DNA of 64,000 bases. Source: Halomonas sp. HAL1 (GTDB lineage: Bacteria; Pseudomonadota; Gammaproteobacteria; Pseudomonadales; Halomonadaceae). How positions within the stretch are numbered: position 1 is the stretch's first letter; each line of letters opens with the position of its first letter. A program made the translations under genes and the position numbers. Of the stretch, positions 17,857 through 26,090 are shown piece by piece. Where the stretch lies: the NCBI RefSeq assembly GCF_030544485.1, contig NZ_CP130610.1:248001-312000 (forward strand). The letters run 5' to 3'. The notes under the pieces were generated by a model. It saw nothing but the letters and a program-made list of their open reading frames with translations, had not been told where the DNA came from and ran no database searches.

Positions 17857-18813
17857 TCAAAAAATCGTAAAGCTTAACGCTATATAAGCCGCATAACCGG
17901 TGAGTAATGCGGCCCCTTCCCAGCGCGATAGACGCATACCGGTGTACAAAAATAGCACCAATAGGGCAGCGGCACCGAGCATCACCCACTGGTCGAACAG
18001 GGCCACGCGTGGTGCAAGGGGCAGTGGTTGTAAAAATGCTGAGATACCGAGGATGCCCAGCAGGTTAAATATGTTACTGCCCAGAATATTCCCCACCGCG
18101 ACATCAGCATGACGGCGCAGCGCCGCAATCACTGACACGGCCATTTCAGGTAGTGAGGTGCCCACTGCAACGATGGTGAGGCCGATGACGGCTTCGGAAA
18201 TACCCAACGCCTGGGCTAACCCAATGGCGCCAAAGAGTAGTAGCTGCGACCCTCCTATTAGCATGCCTAAACCAATCACCAGCGCTAAGGTGATCATCCA
18301 GCCCGTGGTGGGGAGTTTGGTCATCTCTTCGGCTTCTGAGGCATGCATATCTGCCGCAGGAATATGATGCCGACTTTCACTTAAGTAAGCCCACACAAGG
18401 TAGCCCACAAGACAGGCTATAAAGATTGCCGCATCAACGCGCCCTAATGCCCCGCCAAAGGAGAGTCCAATAAATAGCAGGCTCGCCAGTATCACCACCA
18501 AGCCATCTCGGCGCAGCGCTTGGGGATGGACCACCATAGGGCAAATCACGGCACACATGCCCAAAATCAATAGGATATTACCGATATTGCTACCCACGAT
18601 GTTGCCAATAGCAATGTCAGGCTGTTGGTTTATAGCGGCATCAATAGAAACAACCAGCTCGGGTGCCGATGTGCCGAAACCGACAACTACCAGCCCGGTC
18701 AGTAGGGGCGAAACGCCGACCCTTCTTGCGCCAGCAACAGCCCCCCGGATCAGTGACTCACCGCCCAGGGTGAGCAGCGCAATACCCGCCAACAAACTAA
18801 GTCCATATAGCAT
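17857..18813 (-). CDS. Calcium/sodium exchanger family protein (YrbG-like)
   Basis: 318 aa membrane protein of the Ca2+:cation antiporter family. It shows the internal duplication of that family: repeat 1 with GFGTSAPELVVSI and GNIVGSNIGNILLILG, repeat 2 with AVGTSLPEMAVSV and GNILGSNIFNLLGILG. The acidic residues in the two alpha repeats (SAPEL, SLPEM) bind the ions. About ten transmembrane helices. The start at 18813 has GGAAGAGG upstream. It probably exports Ca2+ or exchanges cations with Na+. It appears monocistronic. Confidence 0.9.
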   Translation of the reverse strand: MLYGLSLLAGIALLTLGGESLIRGAVAGARRVGVSPLLTGLVVVGFGTSAPELVVSIDAAINQQPDIAIGNIVGSNIGNILLILGMCAVICPMVVHPQALRRDGLVVILASLLFIGLSFGGALGRVDAAIFIACLVGYLVWAYLSESRHHIPAADMHASEAEEMTKLPTTGWMITLALVIGLGMLIGGSQLLLFGAIGLAQALGISEAVIGLTIVAVGTSLPEMAVSVIAALRRHADVAVGNILGSNIFNLLGILGISAFLQPLPLAPRVALFDQWVMLGAAALLVLFLYTGMRLSRWEGAALLTGYAAYIALSFTIF

Positions 18814-19181
18814 GTTAAAACCTCTTCCATAGTACTGGTCAGGCTGCGATTAATGCAGGGTTTGCCTGGCCAATAGAGCGCGCTAGGCGGTCGGATTAGT
18901 AGTGCCCAGCTCATTGGCAAGATTACTGCTAATTTTTGTAATTTGCGCGGTATTCCAGTGGTTATAAGCGGTAGAGTAAAAATTAAAAACGCATAAAGGC
19001 TTTGACCTACTGCTGACTACATGGCAGGATGTGCGCAGTTAGTAAGTTAGCAAGCAAGCATGGTTCCAGAAACATTCGAATTCTTTCGGTAGTCTGTAAT
19101 TGTATTCCTTGTTCTACTCACTATTTATCTGGGTAATACCAGGAATTTTACAATTCGCGATTAGCGAAAAGGATTTATATC
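18814..19181. promoter_or_regulatory. Intergenic region with cold-shock gene leader
   Basis: 368 bp between the leftward exchanger gene and the rightward cold-shock gene. A TTGACC at 19002-19007 could be a -35 element, but no good -10 follows at 17 bp. The stretch from about 19080 to 19181 is probably a long 5' leader, as is usual for cold-shock genes. AAAAGGA at 19167-19173 is the ribosome binding site. Confidence 0.4.
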
Positions 19182-19388
19182 ATGGCAACTGGCACAGTTA
19201 AGTGGTTCAACGATTCTAAAGGTTTTGGCTTCATCGCACCGTCTGACGGCAGCGACGACGTTTTTGCTCATTTTTCTGAAATTCAGTCTGATGGCTTCAA
19301 AACTCTGCCTGAAGGCGCTAACGTCTCTTTTGACGTTACCCAAGGTCAGAAAGGCCTTCAAGCTTCAAACATCAAGCTGCTTTCTTAA
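19182..19388 (+). CDS. CspA-family cold-shock protein
   Basis: 68 aa OB-fold protein. RNP1 (KGFGFI, residues about 13-18) and RNP2 (VFAHFS, about 28-33) carry the nucleic-acid-binding aromatics, and the N-terminus TGTVKWFND is canonical. It binds single-stranded RNA and DNA and prevents secondary structure, mainly at low temperature. Full length for the family. A strong terminator follows, so it is monocistronic. Which csp paralogue it corresponds to cannot be told. Confidence 0.95.
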   Translation: MATGTVKWFNDSKGFGFIAPSDGSDDVFAHFSEIQSDGFKTLPEGANVSFDVTQGQKGLQASNIKLLS

Positions 19389-19409
19389 TCCTAGCGATTA
19401 TTTAAGTTC

Positions 19410-19458
19410 TCGAATCGTTTAGATTCGATGATCGGGCCCCGCTTAGGCGGGGCCCGAT
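19410..19458 (+). terminator. Double hairpin terminator of the cold-shock gene
   Basis: A small hairpin TCGAATC-GTTTA-GATTCGA (19410-19428) is followed by a very stable 12-bp stem ATCGGGCCCCGC / GCGGGGCCCGAT with a TTAG loop (19431-19458). The following U-tract is short. Confidence 0.8.
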
Positions 19459-19596
19459 GCGTTTGTGTCTTTGAAAAAAACTGTCCCTGTGGTCATTGAT
19501 CTTCCTGCTGTTAGCGATGGGCCTTCATATTATTTGAACTGATCGTTGTTCCTCCCATTACTTCCTATTTTCTGCTATATAAGATCGCCTTGCTTT

Positions 19597-19617
19597 AATG
19601 TTATGTTATATTGTATC
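19597..19617 (+). promoter_or_regulatory. Weak Zur-box-like sequence upstream of zinT
   Basis: AATGTTATGTTATATTGTATC resembles part of the Zur operator (core GTTATAnTATAAC) but is not a clean palindrome. zinT genes are commonly Zur-repressed, so the position about 55 bp before the start codon is reasonable. Only a match by eye. Confidence 0.25.
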
Positions 19618-19671
19618 TTTTAGTGATGCTGTTATTTCAACAGTAGAGAAAGGAATAGGGGAGACCGAAGC

Positions 19672-20349
19672 ATGGTAGAGCATAAAATGAAGGTATTGCC
19701 GTTCAAAAATGTCAGTGTGTTCGCATTCAGTGCTTTGCTACTGGCAGGCGCTCACTATGCCAGCGCTGATGACCACGACCACAGTCATGCTCATAATAAC
19801 CATGACCACAATAGCGATATTTATGCAGGCTACTTTGAGGACGATCAGATTAAGGATCGCCCGCTTGCTGACTGGGAAGGTGATTGGCAATCCGTCTATC
19901 CGTACCTACAAGATGGCACGCTAGATGAAGTGTTCAAGGACAAGGCAGAGCATGGCGATAAAACCGCTGAAGAGTACAAAGCGTATTACGATACGGGTTA
20001 TCAAACCGATGTAGAGCGTATCGTTATCGACGGCAGCAACGTCACTTTCTTTGCGAACGGCGAGGAGATGTCGGGTGACTATCAGTACGATGGCTACGAG
20101 ATTTTAAATTACGAGGCCGGCAACCGAGGTGTGCGCTTTATTTTCGAGCTTGAAGGCGAGGGGGCTGACGATCTCCCCCAGTATATTCAGTTCAGCGATC
20201 ACAGTATTTACCCAACTGACGCAGACCATTACCACCTTTACTGGGGGAATGATCGTGAAGCGCTGCTGGATGAAGTGGCTAATTGGCCGACCTATTATCC
20301 TTCAGAGCTAAGTGGTGAAGAAGTTGTCGATGAGATGCTTGCCCACTAA
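19672..20349 (+). CDS. zinT: Periplasmic zinc/cadmium-binding protein ZinT
   Basis: 225 aa. A signal peptide (FKNVSVFAFSALLLAGAHYASA) is followed by a His/Asp-rich stretch (DDHDHSHAHNNHDHN) that probably gathers metal. The ZinT/YodA domain covers the rest: GYFEDDQIKDRPLADWEGDW, LDEVFKDKAEHGDKTAEEYK and the C-terminal SDHSIYPTDADHYHLYWG with the paired histidines that bind Zn2+ in known structures. It acts in the periplasm, helping zinc capture for the Znu importer, which is not in this window. ATG 19672 is preferred because AGGGGAG sits 8 bases upstream. Confidence 0.92.
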   Translation: MVEHKMKVLPFKNVSVFAFSALLLAGAHYASADDHDHSHAHNNHDHNSDIYAGYFEDDQIKDRPLADWEGDWQSVYPYLQDGTLDEVFKDKAEHGDKTAEEYKAYYDTGYQTDVERIVIDGSNVTFFANGEEMSGDYQYDGYEILNYEAGNRGVRFIFELEGEGADDLPQYIQFSDHSIYPTDADHYHLYWGNDREALLDEVANWPTYYPSELSGEEVVDEMLAH

Positions 20350-20378
20350 ACGATAATAGCCACTTTTAACTGATCTAA

Positions 20379-20406
20379 AAAGCGCTGGCTCTCATGCCAG
20401 CGCTTT
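20379..20406 (+). terminator. Rho-independent terminator of zinT
   Basis: A perfect 11-bp stem AAAGCGCTGGC / GCCAGCGCTTT with a 6-base loop, followed by GGTTTTATT, 30 bp after the zinT stop. Confidence 0.85.
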
Positions 20407-20502
20407 GGTTTTATTGGCACTGTTAAGTTAGGATTCAGAGTAGAGTTACCGCGTTTCTTCCATATCGCTTGATCAAACGACAACAACATAGGGCCACTCA
20501 TT

Positions 20503-20901
20503 ATGCGTTTAGGGTCACTTTTCCTAGGGATCTGGTTTTTAGTCGCCAGCAGTGTTGTCTATGCGGGCGATGCCTGTGATAGCGCTACTACTCAGATTGA
20601 GCTCAACGAATGCACAGCGCAGGCGTATCAAGCGGCCGATAAAGAGCTAAATGATGCTTATCAGGTGCTTGTAGGACAACTAAGCAACAACGCCGCCTCG
20701 TTAGAAAAACTTAGAGCCGCTCAGCGGGCGTGGATAGGTTTTCGCGATGCTGAATGTGCATTCGAAAGTAGCGCCGTTGAGGGTGGTAGCGCCCAGCCTA
20801 TGGTACGTAACGGATGCCTTGAAACGCTTACAGTGGCCCGCACGAAAAGGCTGCGTGAGCATGCTCACTGTGAAGAGGGTGATCTAAGCTGCTCGCGTTG
20901 A
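20503..20901 (+). CDS. LprI-like (DUF1311) secreted Cys-rich protein
   Basis: 132 aa. A signal peptide (LFLGIWFLVASSVVYA) precedes a domain with the DUF1311/LprI pattern: TTQIELNECTAQAYQAADKELN, LRAAQRAWIGFRDAECAFE and a Cys-containing NGCLETLTVARTKRL end. Six cysteines in the mature part suggest disulfides in the periplasm. Members include the mycobacterial lysozyme inhibitor LprI, but most are uncharacterised, so lysozyme inhibition is only a possibility. It stands alone after the zinT terminator. Confidence 0.82.
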   Translation: MRLGSLFLGIWFLVASSVVYAGDACDSATTQIELNECTAQAYQAADKELNDAYQVLVGQLSNNAASLEKLRAAQRAWIGFRDAECAFESSAVEGGSAQPMVRNGCLETLTVARTKRLREHAHCEEGDLSCSR

Positions 20902-20978
20902 AAGCTGTTCTTTGCCTCGGCGATGAGCGGCTCTAAATTATTAATTGTTAGCTCTTAAAAGCCTGATAAGACGATGCG

Positions 20979-21794
20979 TCATCTGTGCTCGGCCAGCCGA
21001 GCAAACAGCGGCATCAGTAGCGCGAAGAGTTCCGCCTGAGACGAAATGCAGCACTTGGCATAGAGCTGGCGACGGAAGACCTTAACCGTCTGGAGGCTCA
21101 CGTTCAGGTGGAGGCTGATGGATAGGGAGGAGTGACCCCTTAGAATAAACAGGGCTACTTCCGCTTGGCGTGGGCTTAGGCGAATGCTGTGTTGCTGATT
21201 CAATGCTTCTCTAAGGCGTTCCTCTAGAGGCGCTGGCGCCGCTTTAATCACACCTTCAAAACGGTAATCTTGCCAGTGCTTTTTCAGAAGCGAGCTGAGG
21301 GTGGTTTCGCACTGATGCAGATTCTTAAGTTCACGTTTATTGAAAGGCTTGCCACTTGAGCGATCCCTACCAAAACAGGCGGTTATGGTGTCACTCTCGG
21401 TGACGTTGGCAAAAATCGCTACCTCGTCTAGTAATGTAGTCTGCTGGTAGTAATTCTTATAATAATGCGTGTGTCGAAAGTGGTCGGGTGCGACGTCCTT
21501 CAATCGACGTATACCCTGCACCTCGCCCCTGAGGTGCTCGTGGTAAAACGGATCCAGCAGGTAATCTCCCCCTAGATATTGGCTATCCATCGGTAAGTAG
21601 ACGACAGGATCGGTGTATTCCCGATAGAGCACCGCTGGCCGGTTTTCGCCGTGATAAGCGATGATTATTAGATTATCGAAGGCTGCGAGTCGTTTCACCA
21701 ATCTAGAGAAGTGTTGAGGTAACGCAGGCGTTCCCATGGCCATGATAGTATCGGCCAGAACCTCGTCATTTTCGCTTTGAGTCACTGCTTCCAC
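20979..21794 (-). CDS. LuxR-type helix-turn-helix transcriptional regulator
   Basis: 271 aa. The C-terminal LuxR-type DNA-binding domain is clear: LSPRQAEVALFILRGHSSLSIS, then SLQTVKVFRRQLYAKC (about residues 203-250). The N-terminal 190 residues have no recognised sensor domain; a small-molecule input is likely. The frame opens at GTG 21794; an internal ATG (MAMGTPALP, residue 18) is an alternative start. It is divergent from the APC permease-amidohydrolase pair across 250 bp, the usual layout for a local regulator, so it probably controls uptake and hydrolysis of the same nitrogen compound. Confidence 0.82.
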   Translation of the reverse strand: MEAVTQSENDEVLADTIMAMGTPALPQHFSRLVKRLAAFDNLIIIAYHGENRPAVLYREYTDPVVYLPMDSQYLGGDYLLDPFYHEHLRGEVQGIRRLKDVAPDHFRHTHYYKNYYQQTTLLDEVAIFANVTESDTITACFGRDRSSGKPFNKRELKNLHQCETTLSSLLKKHWQDYRFEGVIKAAPAPLEERLREALNQQHSIRLSPRQAEVALFILRGHSSLSISLHLNVSLQTVKVFRRQLYAKCCISSQAELFALLMPLFARLAEHR

Positions 21795-22044
21795 ATCCGC
21801 AAGTCCATACCACGCTAGGGTTATATACGATCCGATGAGCTGCCAATACCGTTCTAAAGGGTTGGCGACTAAGCATCTCAGTCTAGCTGGACAGCTGTAA
21901 CGCCAGCAACTGAGGGTTATTAGCCGATCCTTAACGGTAGCAAGCTGGTCTAGCCTTGGCGGCTGGCTTGATCAACCACCTCTTCGTTTTGTGCCGACTC
22001 AGCGATTGCCCGCTGTCGGTTCCAACGTTTCCTGGAGATGGATC

Positions 22045-23421
22045 ATGACGGATAACAATATCAAACTGGAAAGAACGCTATCCCTAAAAGCCGTGGTGTT
22101 GTTTGGCCTAGCCTATATGACGCCATTGATCGTGCTGGGCACCTTCGGGGTAATTGCCAGCACGAGCAATGGCGCCGTGCCCACTGCTTATCTCATCACC
22201 ACCGTTGCCATGCTATTCACGGCCTACAGCTACGGCATTATGGCGCGCACTTATCCGGTAGCCGGGTCTGCCTACACATACGCACGCAGAGCTATCGATT
22301 CGCGCGTTGGCTTTATGGTGGGATGGAGCGTGCTGCTGGATTATTTCTTCCTGCCGATGGTGATTTGGCTGATCGGCGCGGCTTATTTGAACGCGCGCTT
22401 TCCCGAAGTGCCGAGCTGGATATTCCTGCTGGGCTTCATTGGCATCACCACTTTCTTGAATATCTACGGCATCAAGCTCGCGTCCAAAGTGAACTCGTTG
22501 CTGATGGTCTTCCAAATACTGGTGATCGCCTTCTTCGTACTGCTTTCAATTCGTCACGTATTTGCGACCGGTGGCACTGATGCGCTTTTTAGCCTGGGGC
22601 CGTTTTTGGGTGAAGAGGCCGGTTTCACCGCGATTGCTGCGGGCGCAGCGGTGGCCGCTTACTCTTTTCTTGGCTTTGATGCCGTTACCACACTGACCGA
22701 AGAAACCATCGACCCAAAACGTAATATTCCCAAAGCCATCATGCTCACCGCACTGATCGGCGGCGGTATCTACGTGCTGGTAGGTTACACCACCCAACTG
22801 GTTCACCCAGGTGGCAGCTTCGTAAACGCCGATTCCGCTGCCTTCGAAATTGCCACCACCATCGGTGCGGATCTCTTCGGAGCTATCTTTCTGGCCGGTA
22901 TGGTGCTCGCCCAATTCACCTCTGGCCTGGCCGCTCAAGCGAGCGCCTCTCGGCTGCTGTTTGCCATGGGGCGAGACGCGGTACTGCCGCCCAAGCTGTT
23001 CGGTGCGCTGCACTCGCGTTTCCATACGCCGGTGTTCAACATCGTGTTAACGGGTGCTATAGGCGTTATCGCCTTGTTCCTCGATGTGCTATCTGCTGCC
23101 TCGTTTATCAACTTCGGTGCCTTCATCGCCTTCACGATGGTGAACCTGTCAGTGATCTTTCTGGTGAGCAAAGACGCCGACGCAAAGCGCCAGTATGGTG
23201 TAATTAGAGGGATGGTGGTGCCGCTTATCGGTGCTCTGGTTAACCTTTGGCTGATGAGTAAACTGGATATCAACGCCTTCATTCTTGGGATGATCTGGCT
23301 GTCCATCGGTTTCGCCCAGTTGGCCTACCTCACCCGATTCTTCCGTCGCGAGCCGCCGGAAGTGGCCTTTGATGACTCAGAGCCCGAGTCAGCAACCGCC
23401 TCAGTAAAAGCGACCCATTAA
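22045..23421 (+). CDS. APC-superfamily amino acid/polyamine permease
   Basis: 458 aa with about 12 transmembrane helices. The N-terminal helix 1 (LAYMTPLIVLGTFGVIAS) and helix 6-loop (YSFLGFDAVTTLTEET) motifs are typical of the APC superfamily. ATG 22045 was chosen for the well-placed CTGGAGATGG upstream; the frame is open to 21991. It should import an amino acid, amine or amide. It is followed after 12 bp by an amidohydrolase gene and faces a LuxR-type regulator, suggesting a small catabolic operon. It resembles the PuuP group only in general terms. Confidence 0.88.
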   Translation: MTDNNIKLERTLSLKAVVLFGLAYMTPLIVLGTFGVIASTSNGAVPTAYLITTVAMLFTAYSYGIMARTYPVAGSAYTYARRAIDSRVGFMVGWSVLLDYFFLPMVIWLIGAAYLNARFPEVPSWIFLLGFIGITTFLNIYGIKLASKVNSLLMVFQILVIAFFVLLSIRHVFATGGTDALFSLGPFLGEEAGFTAIAAGAAVAAYSFLGFDAVTTLTEETIDPKRNIPKAIMLTALIGGGIYVLVGYTTQLVHPGGSFVNADSAAFEIATTIGADLFGAIFLAGMVLAQFTSGLAAQASASRLLFAMGRDAVLPPKLFGALHSRFHTPVFNIVLTGAIGVIALFLDVLSAASFINFGAFIAFTMVNLSVIFLVSKDADAKRQYGVIRGMVVPLIGALVNLWLMSKLDINAFILGMIWLSIGFAQLAYLTRFFRREPPEVAFDDSEPESATASVKATH

Positions 23422-23433
23422 CGGAGATCTACC

Positions 23434-24321
23434 ATGTCCAGAAATTTGCCTGTCCTTGTGGTGCAGGAAGCCTCGTGGCCACACGGCATTGACTCCGAAC
23501 TGCTGGACTTCGAGGCCGAGCTGGCGGTACACCTGAGCGATTTCGGTGCTGATTTTGAACAGCCAAGGATGGTGGTTTATCCGGAGCTTCATCTATGTGC
23601 TGCCGCGGGTACGCCAGAGCAGCGCAGGGAACAACTGGAAGCTGCTGCTGAGCCGATCGATGGCCCTCGTCACCAGCACTTATCACGTATCGCCCGCAAC
23701 CTGGGGGTATGGCTGCTGCCCGGCACGGTATGTGAACGGGGAGAGGATGGGCATCTATACAATACTGCGCCGGTGTATTCGCCCGAAGGTGAGCGAGTGG
23801 CTGCCTACCGCAAGTGTTTCCCCTGGCGGCCTTATGAGCCGTATCAGCCAGGAGATCGCTTTGAAGTATTCGAGGTGCCGGGTATAGGCCGGGTCGGTCT
23901 AGCCATCTGCTACGACATCTGGTTTCCCGAGATGGTACGTCAGCTAGCATGGCTGGGTGCGGAGGTGATCATCAACCAAGTGGCCACCACCACCTGCGAC
24001 CGCGCCCAGGAGCAAATCCTTGTGCAGGCCAATGCGATTTTCAACCAAGTGTATATGGTGAGCGCCAACTCGGCCGCGCCTTCGGGGGAGGGGCAGAGCC
24101 TGATCGTCGACCCCGAAGGCCGCATCCGCGCGAGGATGCCTGGCGCGACTTCGGGCATGCTCACCGATGTACTCAACCTGGAGGAGGTCGAGCGGGTGCG
24201 TAAGTTTGGCACGGCGGGATTGAACCGCATGTGGTCACAGTTCCGAGACGGTGACCCGGTGCTGGAGTTGCCTATGTATGAAGGGCGCATTGATCCACGT
24301 AAGTGGAAGGAAAGGCGTTAA
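23434..24321 (+). CDS. Carbon-nitrogen hydrolase (nitrilase superfamily)
   Basis: 295 aa with the catalytic triad of the family: Glu51 (VVYPELHL), Lys127 (AAYRKCFPW) and Cys159 (LAICYDIWFPEM). No signal peptide, so cytoplasmic. The CYDIWFPE surrounding the nucleophile is typical of aliphatic amidase and carbamoyl-type members rather than true nitrilases. It probably hydrolyses the compound imported by the upstream permease, releasing ammonia. The exact substrate is not recognisable. The start has GGAGATCT upstream, and the two genes form one operon. Confidence 0.9.
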   Translation: MSRNLPVLVVQEASWPHGIDSELLDFEAELAVHLSDFGADFEQPRMVVYPELHLCAAAGTPEQRREQLEAAAEPIDGPRHQHLSRIARNLGVWLLPGTVCERGEDGHLYNTAPVYSPEGERVAAYRKCFPWRPYEPYQPGDRFEVFEVPGIGRVGLAICYDIWFPEMVRQLAWLGAEVIINQVATTTCDRAQEQILVQANAIFNQVYMVSANSAAPSGEGQSLIVDPEGRIRARMPGATSGMLTDVLNLEEVERVRKFGTAGLNRMWSQFRDGDPVLELPMYEGRIDPRKWKERR

Positions 24322-24406
24322 CAGATCTTTGTGAGCTAGGGCCGCTCGGTTGGTTATTCACTGAAGGAACTAGTGTTTATCTCTTTTTGTCCATACAATT
24401 AAAGGC

Positions 24407-24682
24407 ATGATAATCGACTTTGACGCAAACAAAAGCGCTAAGAACGAAGAGGAGCGCAGTCTACCGTTTACGGCGGTAGAGCGTTTTGACTGGGAAGGAG
24501 CGCTATTCCATGAGGATAAGCGCGCTGACTATCCAGAGCAGCGCTTTATAGGTTTGGGGAAAATTGGAGAGAGGGTGCATGTGGTGTGCTTTACACCCAT
24601 TGAAGGCGGCATCCGGGTTATCAGTCTTAGAAAAGCCAACGCACGAGAGGTAAGGCGCTATGAAAACGCGGCTCACGAATAA
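24407..24682 (+). CDS. brnT: BrnT-family toxin (RelE-like RNase)
   Basis: 91 aa. The core FDWEGALFHEDKRADYPEQRFIGLGKIGERVHVV, then RVISLRKANAREVRRYE, is the BrnT pattern; BrnT is a ribosome-independent RNase with a RelE-like fold. The conserved basic residues of the active region (R, K in the ISLRKANARE strand-helix) are present. Compared with common BrnT proteins it has about 20 extra N-terminal residues (MIIDFDANKSAKNEEERSL), which match the usual start of many members. It overlaps brnA by 23 bp. A TACAAT at 24394-24399 sits only 7 bases from the start, so the mRNA may have almost no leader. Confidence 0.9.
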   Translation: MIIDFDANKSAKNEEERSLPFTAVERFDWEGALFHEDKRADYPEQRFIGLGKIGERVHVVCFTPIEGGIRVISLRKANAREVRRYENAAHE

Positions 24683-24929
24683 AGACGGTGAAGTAAGAGA
24701 GCTCACAGATCGAGACGTTGAGCAAATGAGGCCTATGTCTGGGGTATTGCCTGCTAATCTGCAGCGCACTATTGGGCAGCGCGGACGCCAGCAGATGCCC
24801 ACTAAAGTTAAGACCTCCATTCGTCTATCACCGGAAGTGATTGAGCATTTTAAGGCTCAAGGTGATGGTTGGCAGCGTCGCATCGACCAAGCACTAAAAG
24901 CATATATCCAAGAGCATGGTCGCTCTTAG
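24660..24929 (+). CDS. brnA: BrnA-family antitoxin
   Basis: 89 aa. The C-terminal half (KTSIRLSPEVIEHFKAQGDGWQRRIDQALKAYI) is the ribbon-helix-helix DNA-binding domain of BrnA; the N-terminal part should wrap the toxin. Start codon lies within brnT, so the two are translationally coupled. BrnA normally represses its own operon together with BrnT. The pair lies 110 bp left of the duplicated ssrA end, just outside the island as defined here. Confidence 0.88.
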   Translation: MKTRLTNKDGEVRELTDRDVEQMRPMSGVLPANLQRTIGQRGRQQMPTKVKTSIRLSPEVIEHFKAQGDGWQRRIDQALKAYIQEHGRS

Positions 24930-25001
24930 GGCGCGAAGAAATTGCTAACTCAAATGTTGACATAGCAATGCCTAAACAGCCCTTTTTCAGCCCACAGGCA
25001 C

Positions 25002-25029
25002 AAATAAAGCACCCATAGGTGCTTTATTT
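25002..25029 (-). terminator. Duplicate ssrA-type terminator at left island border
   Basis: A perfect 12-bp stem AAATAAAGCACC / GGTGCTTTATTT with loop CATA. It lies where a terminator would sit downstream of the duplicated ssrA 3' end and matches, with changes, the terminator at 33738-33760. It would also stop brnTA transcription from the other side. Confidence 0.8.
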
Positions 25030-25039
25030 GTAGGGGGAT

Positions 25040-25070
25040 CTGGTGGAGGCGGCGGGAATTGAACCCGCGT
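25040..25070. repeat. Left attachment repeat: copy of the ssrA 3' end
   Basis: 31 bp identical to 33776-33806, which form the 3' acceptor and T-arm end of tmRNA. The match stops abruptly at 25071 (ssrA continues CCGCC, here TGGCATTTT). This is the signature of a tyrosine-integrase element inserted in the 3' end of ssrA. Weaker similarity continues to the left (24968-25039 versus 33703-33775). Confidence 0.92.
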
Positions 25071-25180
25071 TGGCATTTTATAAATCAATAAGTTGCAACC
25101 AAAAATGACTATTTGCTGACCCAGTCATGATTAACCTTCCGCTCATAGTGCCTTCAGTAGCTTTTCTCAATTGGTTTTTT

Positions 25181-25208
25181 TTGTCAATCTATGCCAGTAT
25201 GAGATAAT
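25181..25208 (+). promoter_or_regulatory. Sigma-70 promoter for the three-gene island operon
   Basis: TTGTCA (25181-25186), a 16-bp spacer and GATAAT (25203-25208) form a good housekeeping promoter about 75 bp before the first gene. The region from 25071 to 25283 is AT-rich and holds no other gene. Confidence 0.6.
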
Positions 25209-25283
25209 GATAGTTTATTATTATTTTAAGTTATTGTTATAGTTGGTTTTTTGAATACGGTTTGAATTGATAATGAGAAAATT

Positions 25284-26090
25284 ATGAAAGAGCGTTTCTC
25301 GAACCCTCCGTTAAGGGAAATTATAGCGGAAATAACTTGGGATCAGCCCGATATGGGCCAAGATCATGATCTCACTGAATCCGTATACCAGCAGGCTTTT
25401 GAGGAGACTTTCAATGACTTTTTAGACAAAGTTGGCGAAAGAGGGTACACGCGTTCAGAGAGACTTGTACCTGTGAATTTCCTCTGCCCGCCCGAACAGG
25501 TTGTTTTTAGAGCAAAGCATTCTAACTTTCGCAAAGGTAAGGATGTTGAATCAAAAGCTATATACCAAATGGGGTATGGAGTTTTTACGGTAAATGTTGT
25601 GCCGCCTTATACGACGTGGGATGAATTTTCTCCATTAGTGAAAAGCGGGCTTGAAGATTTTTTGTCGCTATCATTGCCAGGAGGGAGTCCGGAAGAGTAT
25701 AAGCTAAAATTAAGGTATGTTAATGCCTTTGATGAGGAGCTAACTAAAGGGAAAAGCCATAAAGATTTTCTATCTGAGGCTCTAAACGTATCTCTTAATG
25801 TCCCAGATGTTTTTATAAAAGAGTCAGCTGGTTCAGTAGAACTTCCACTGCTCGATATAGTAATCCCTTTGGAGTTTGGTAAGCTCAAACTAAGGCTTGC
25901 TGAAGGTATGGTTAATTCTACAAAGGCATTTATTCTTGATATGGCTGTAGTCTTTAATATCACTTACAGTGGTGATGTTGAAGAGATAATGGATGCATTT
26001 TCTCGTGGTCGGGAGAGTGTACATAAGATTTTTGTTAGTATGACAAAAATTCTGCACGAAGAAATGGGACTGAGTGAGGGAGAGTCATGA
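25284..26090 (+). CDS. TIGR04255-family protein, first gene of island operon
   Basis: 268 aa, soluble. The N-terminus NPPLREIIAEITWDQP, the central YQMGYGVFTVNVVPPYTTWDEF, LKLRYVNAFDEEL, the late FILDMAVVFNITYSG strand and a C-terminal helix with VHKIFVSMTKILHEEMG match the pattern of the sporadically distributed TIGR04255 family, whose function is not known to me. No catalytic motif is evident. Low GC and AT-ending codons set it apart from flanking host genes. The stop overlaps the next start (ATGA), so the operon is tightly coupled. The family call is from memory of its pattern. Confidence 0.7.
   Translation: MKERFSNPPLREIIAEITWDQPDMGQDHDLTESVYQQAFEETFNDFLDKVGERGYTRSERLVPVNFLCPPEQVVFRAKHSNFRKGKDVESKAIYQMGYGVFTVNVVPPYTTWDEFSPLVKSGLEDFLSLSLPGGSPEEYKLKLRYVNAFDEELTKGKSHKDFLSEALNVSLNVPDVFIKESAGSVELPLLDIVIPLEFGKLKLRLAEGMVNSTKAFILDMAVVFNITYSGDVEEIMDAFSRGRESVHKIFVSMTKILHEEMGLSEGES

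Noticed and set aside
22546..23025. 159-codon frame antisense to the permease gene
   Set aside because: Shadow of a clear APC permease; no start signal or domain.
25284..26090. Assigning the first island-operon protein to a known nuclease or defence effector
   Set aside because: No catalytic motif (PD-ExK, HNH, Walker A, TIR) could be found in any of the three proteins, so no such call is made.
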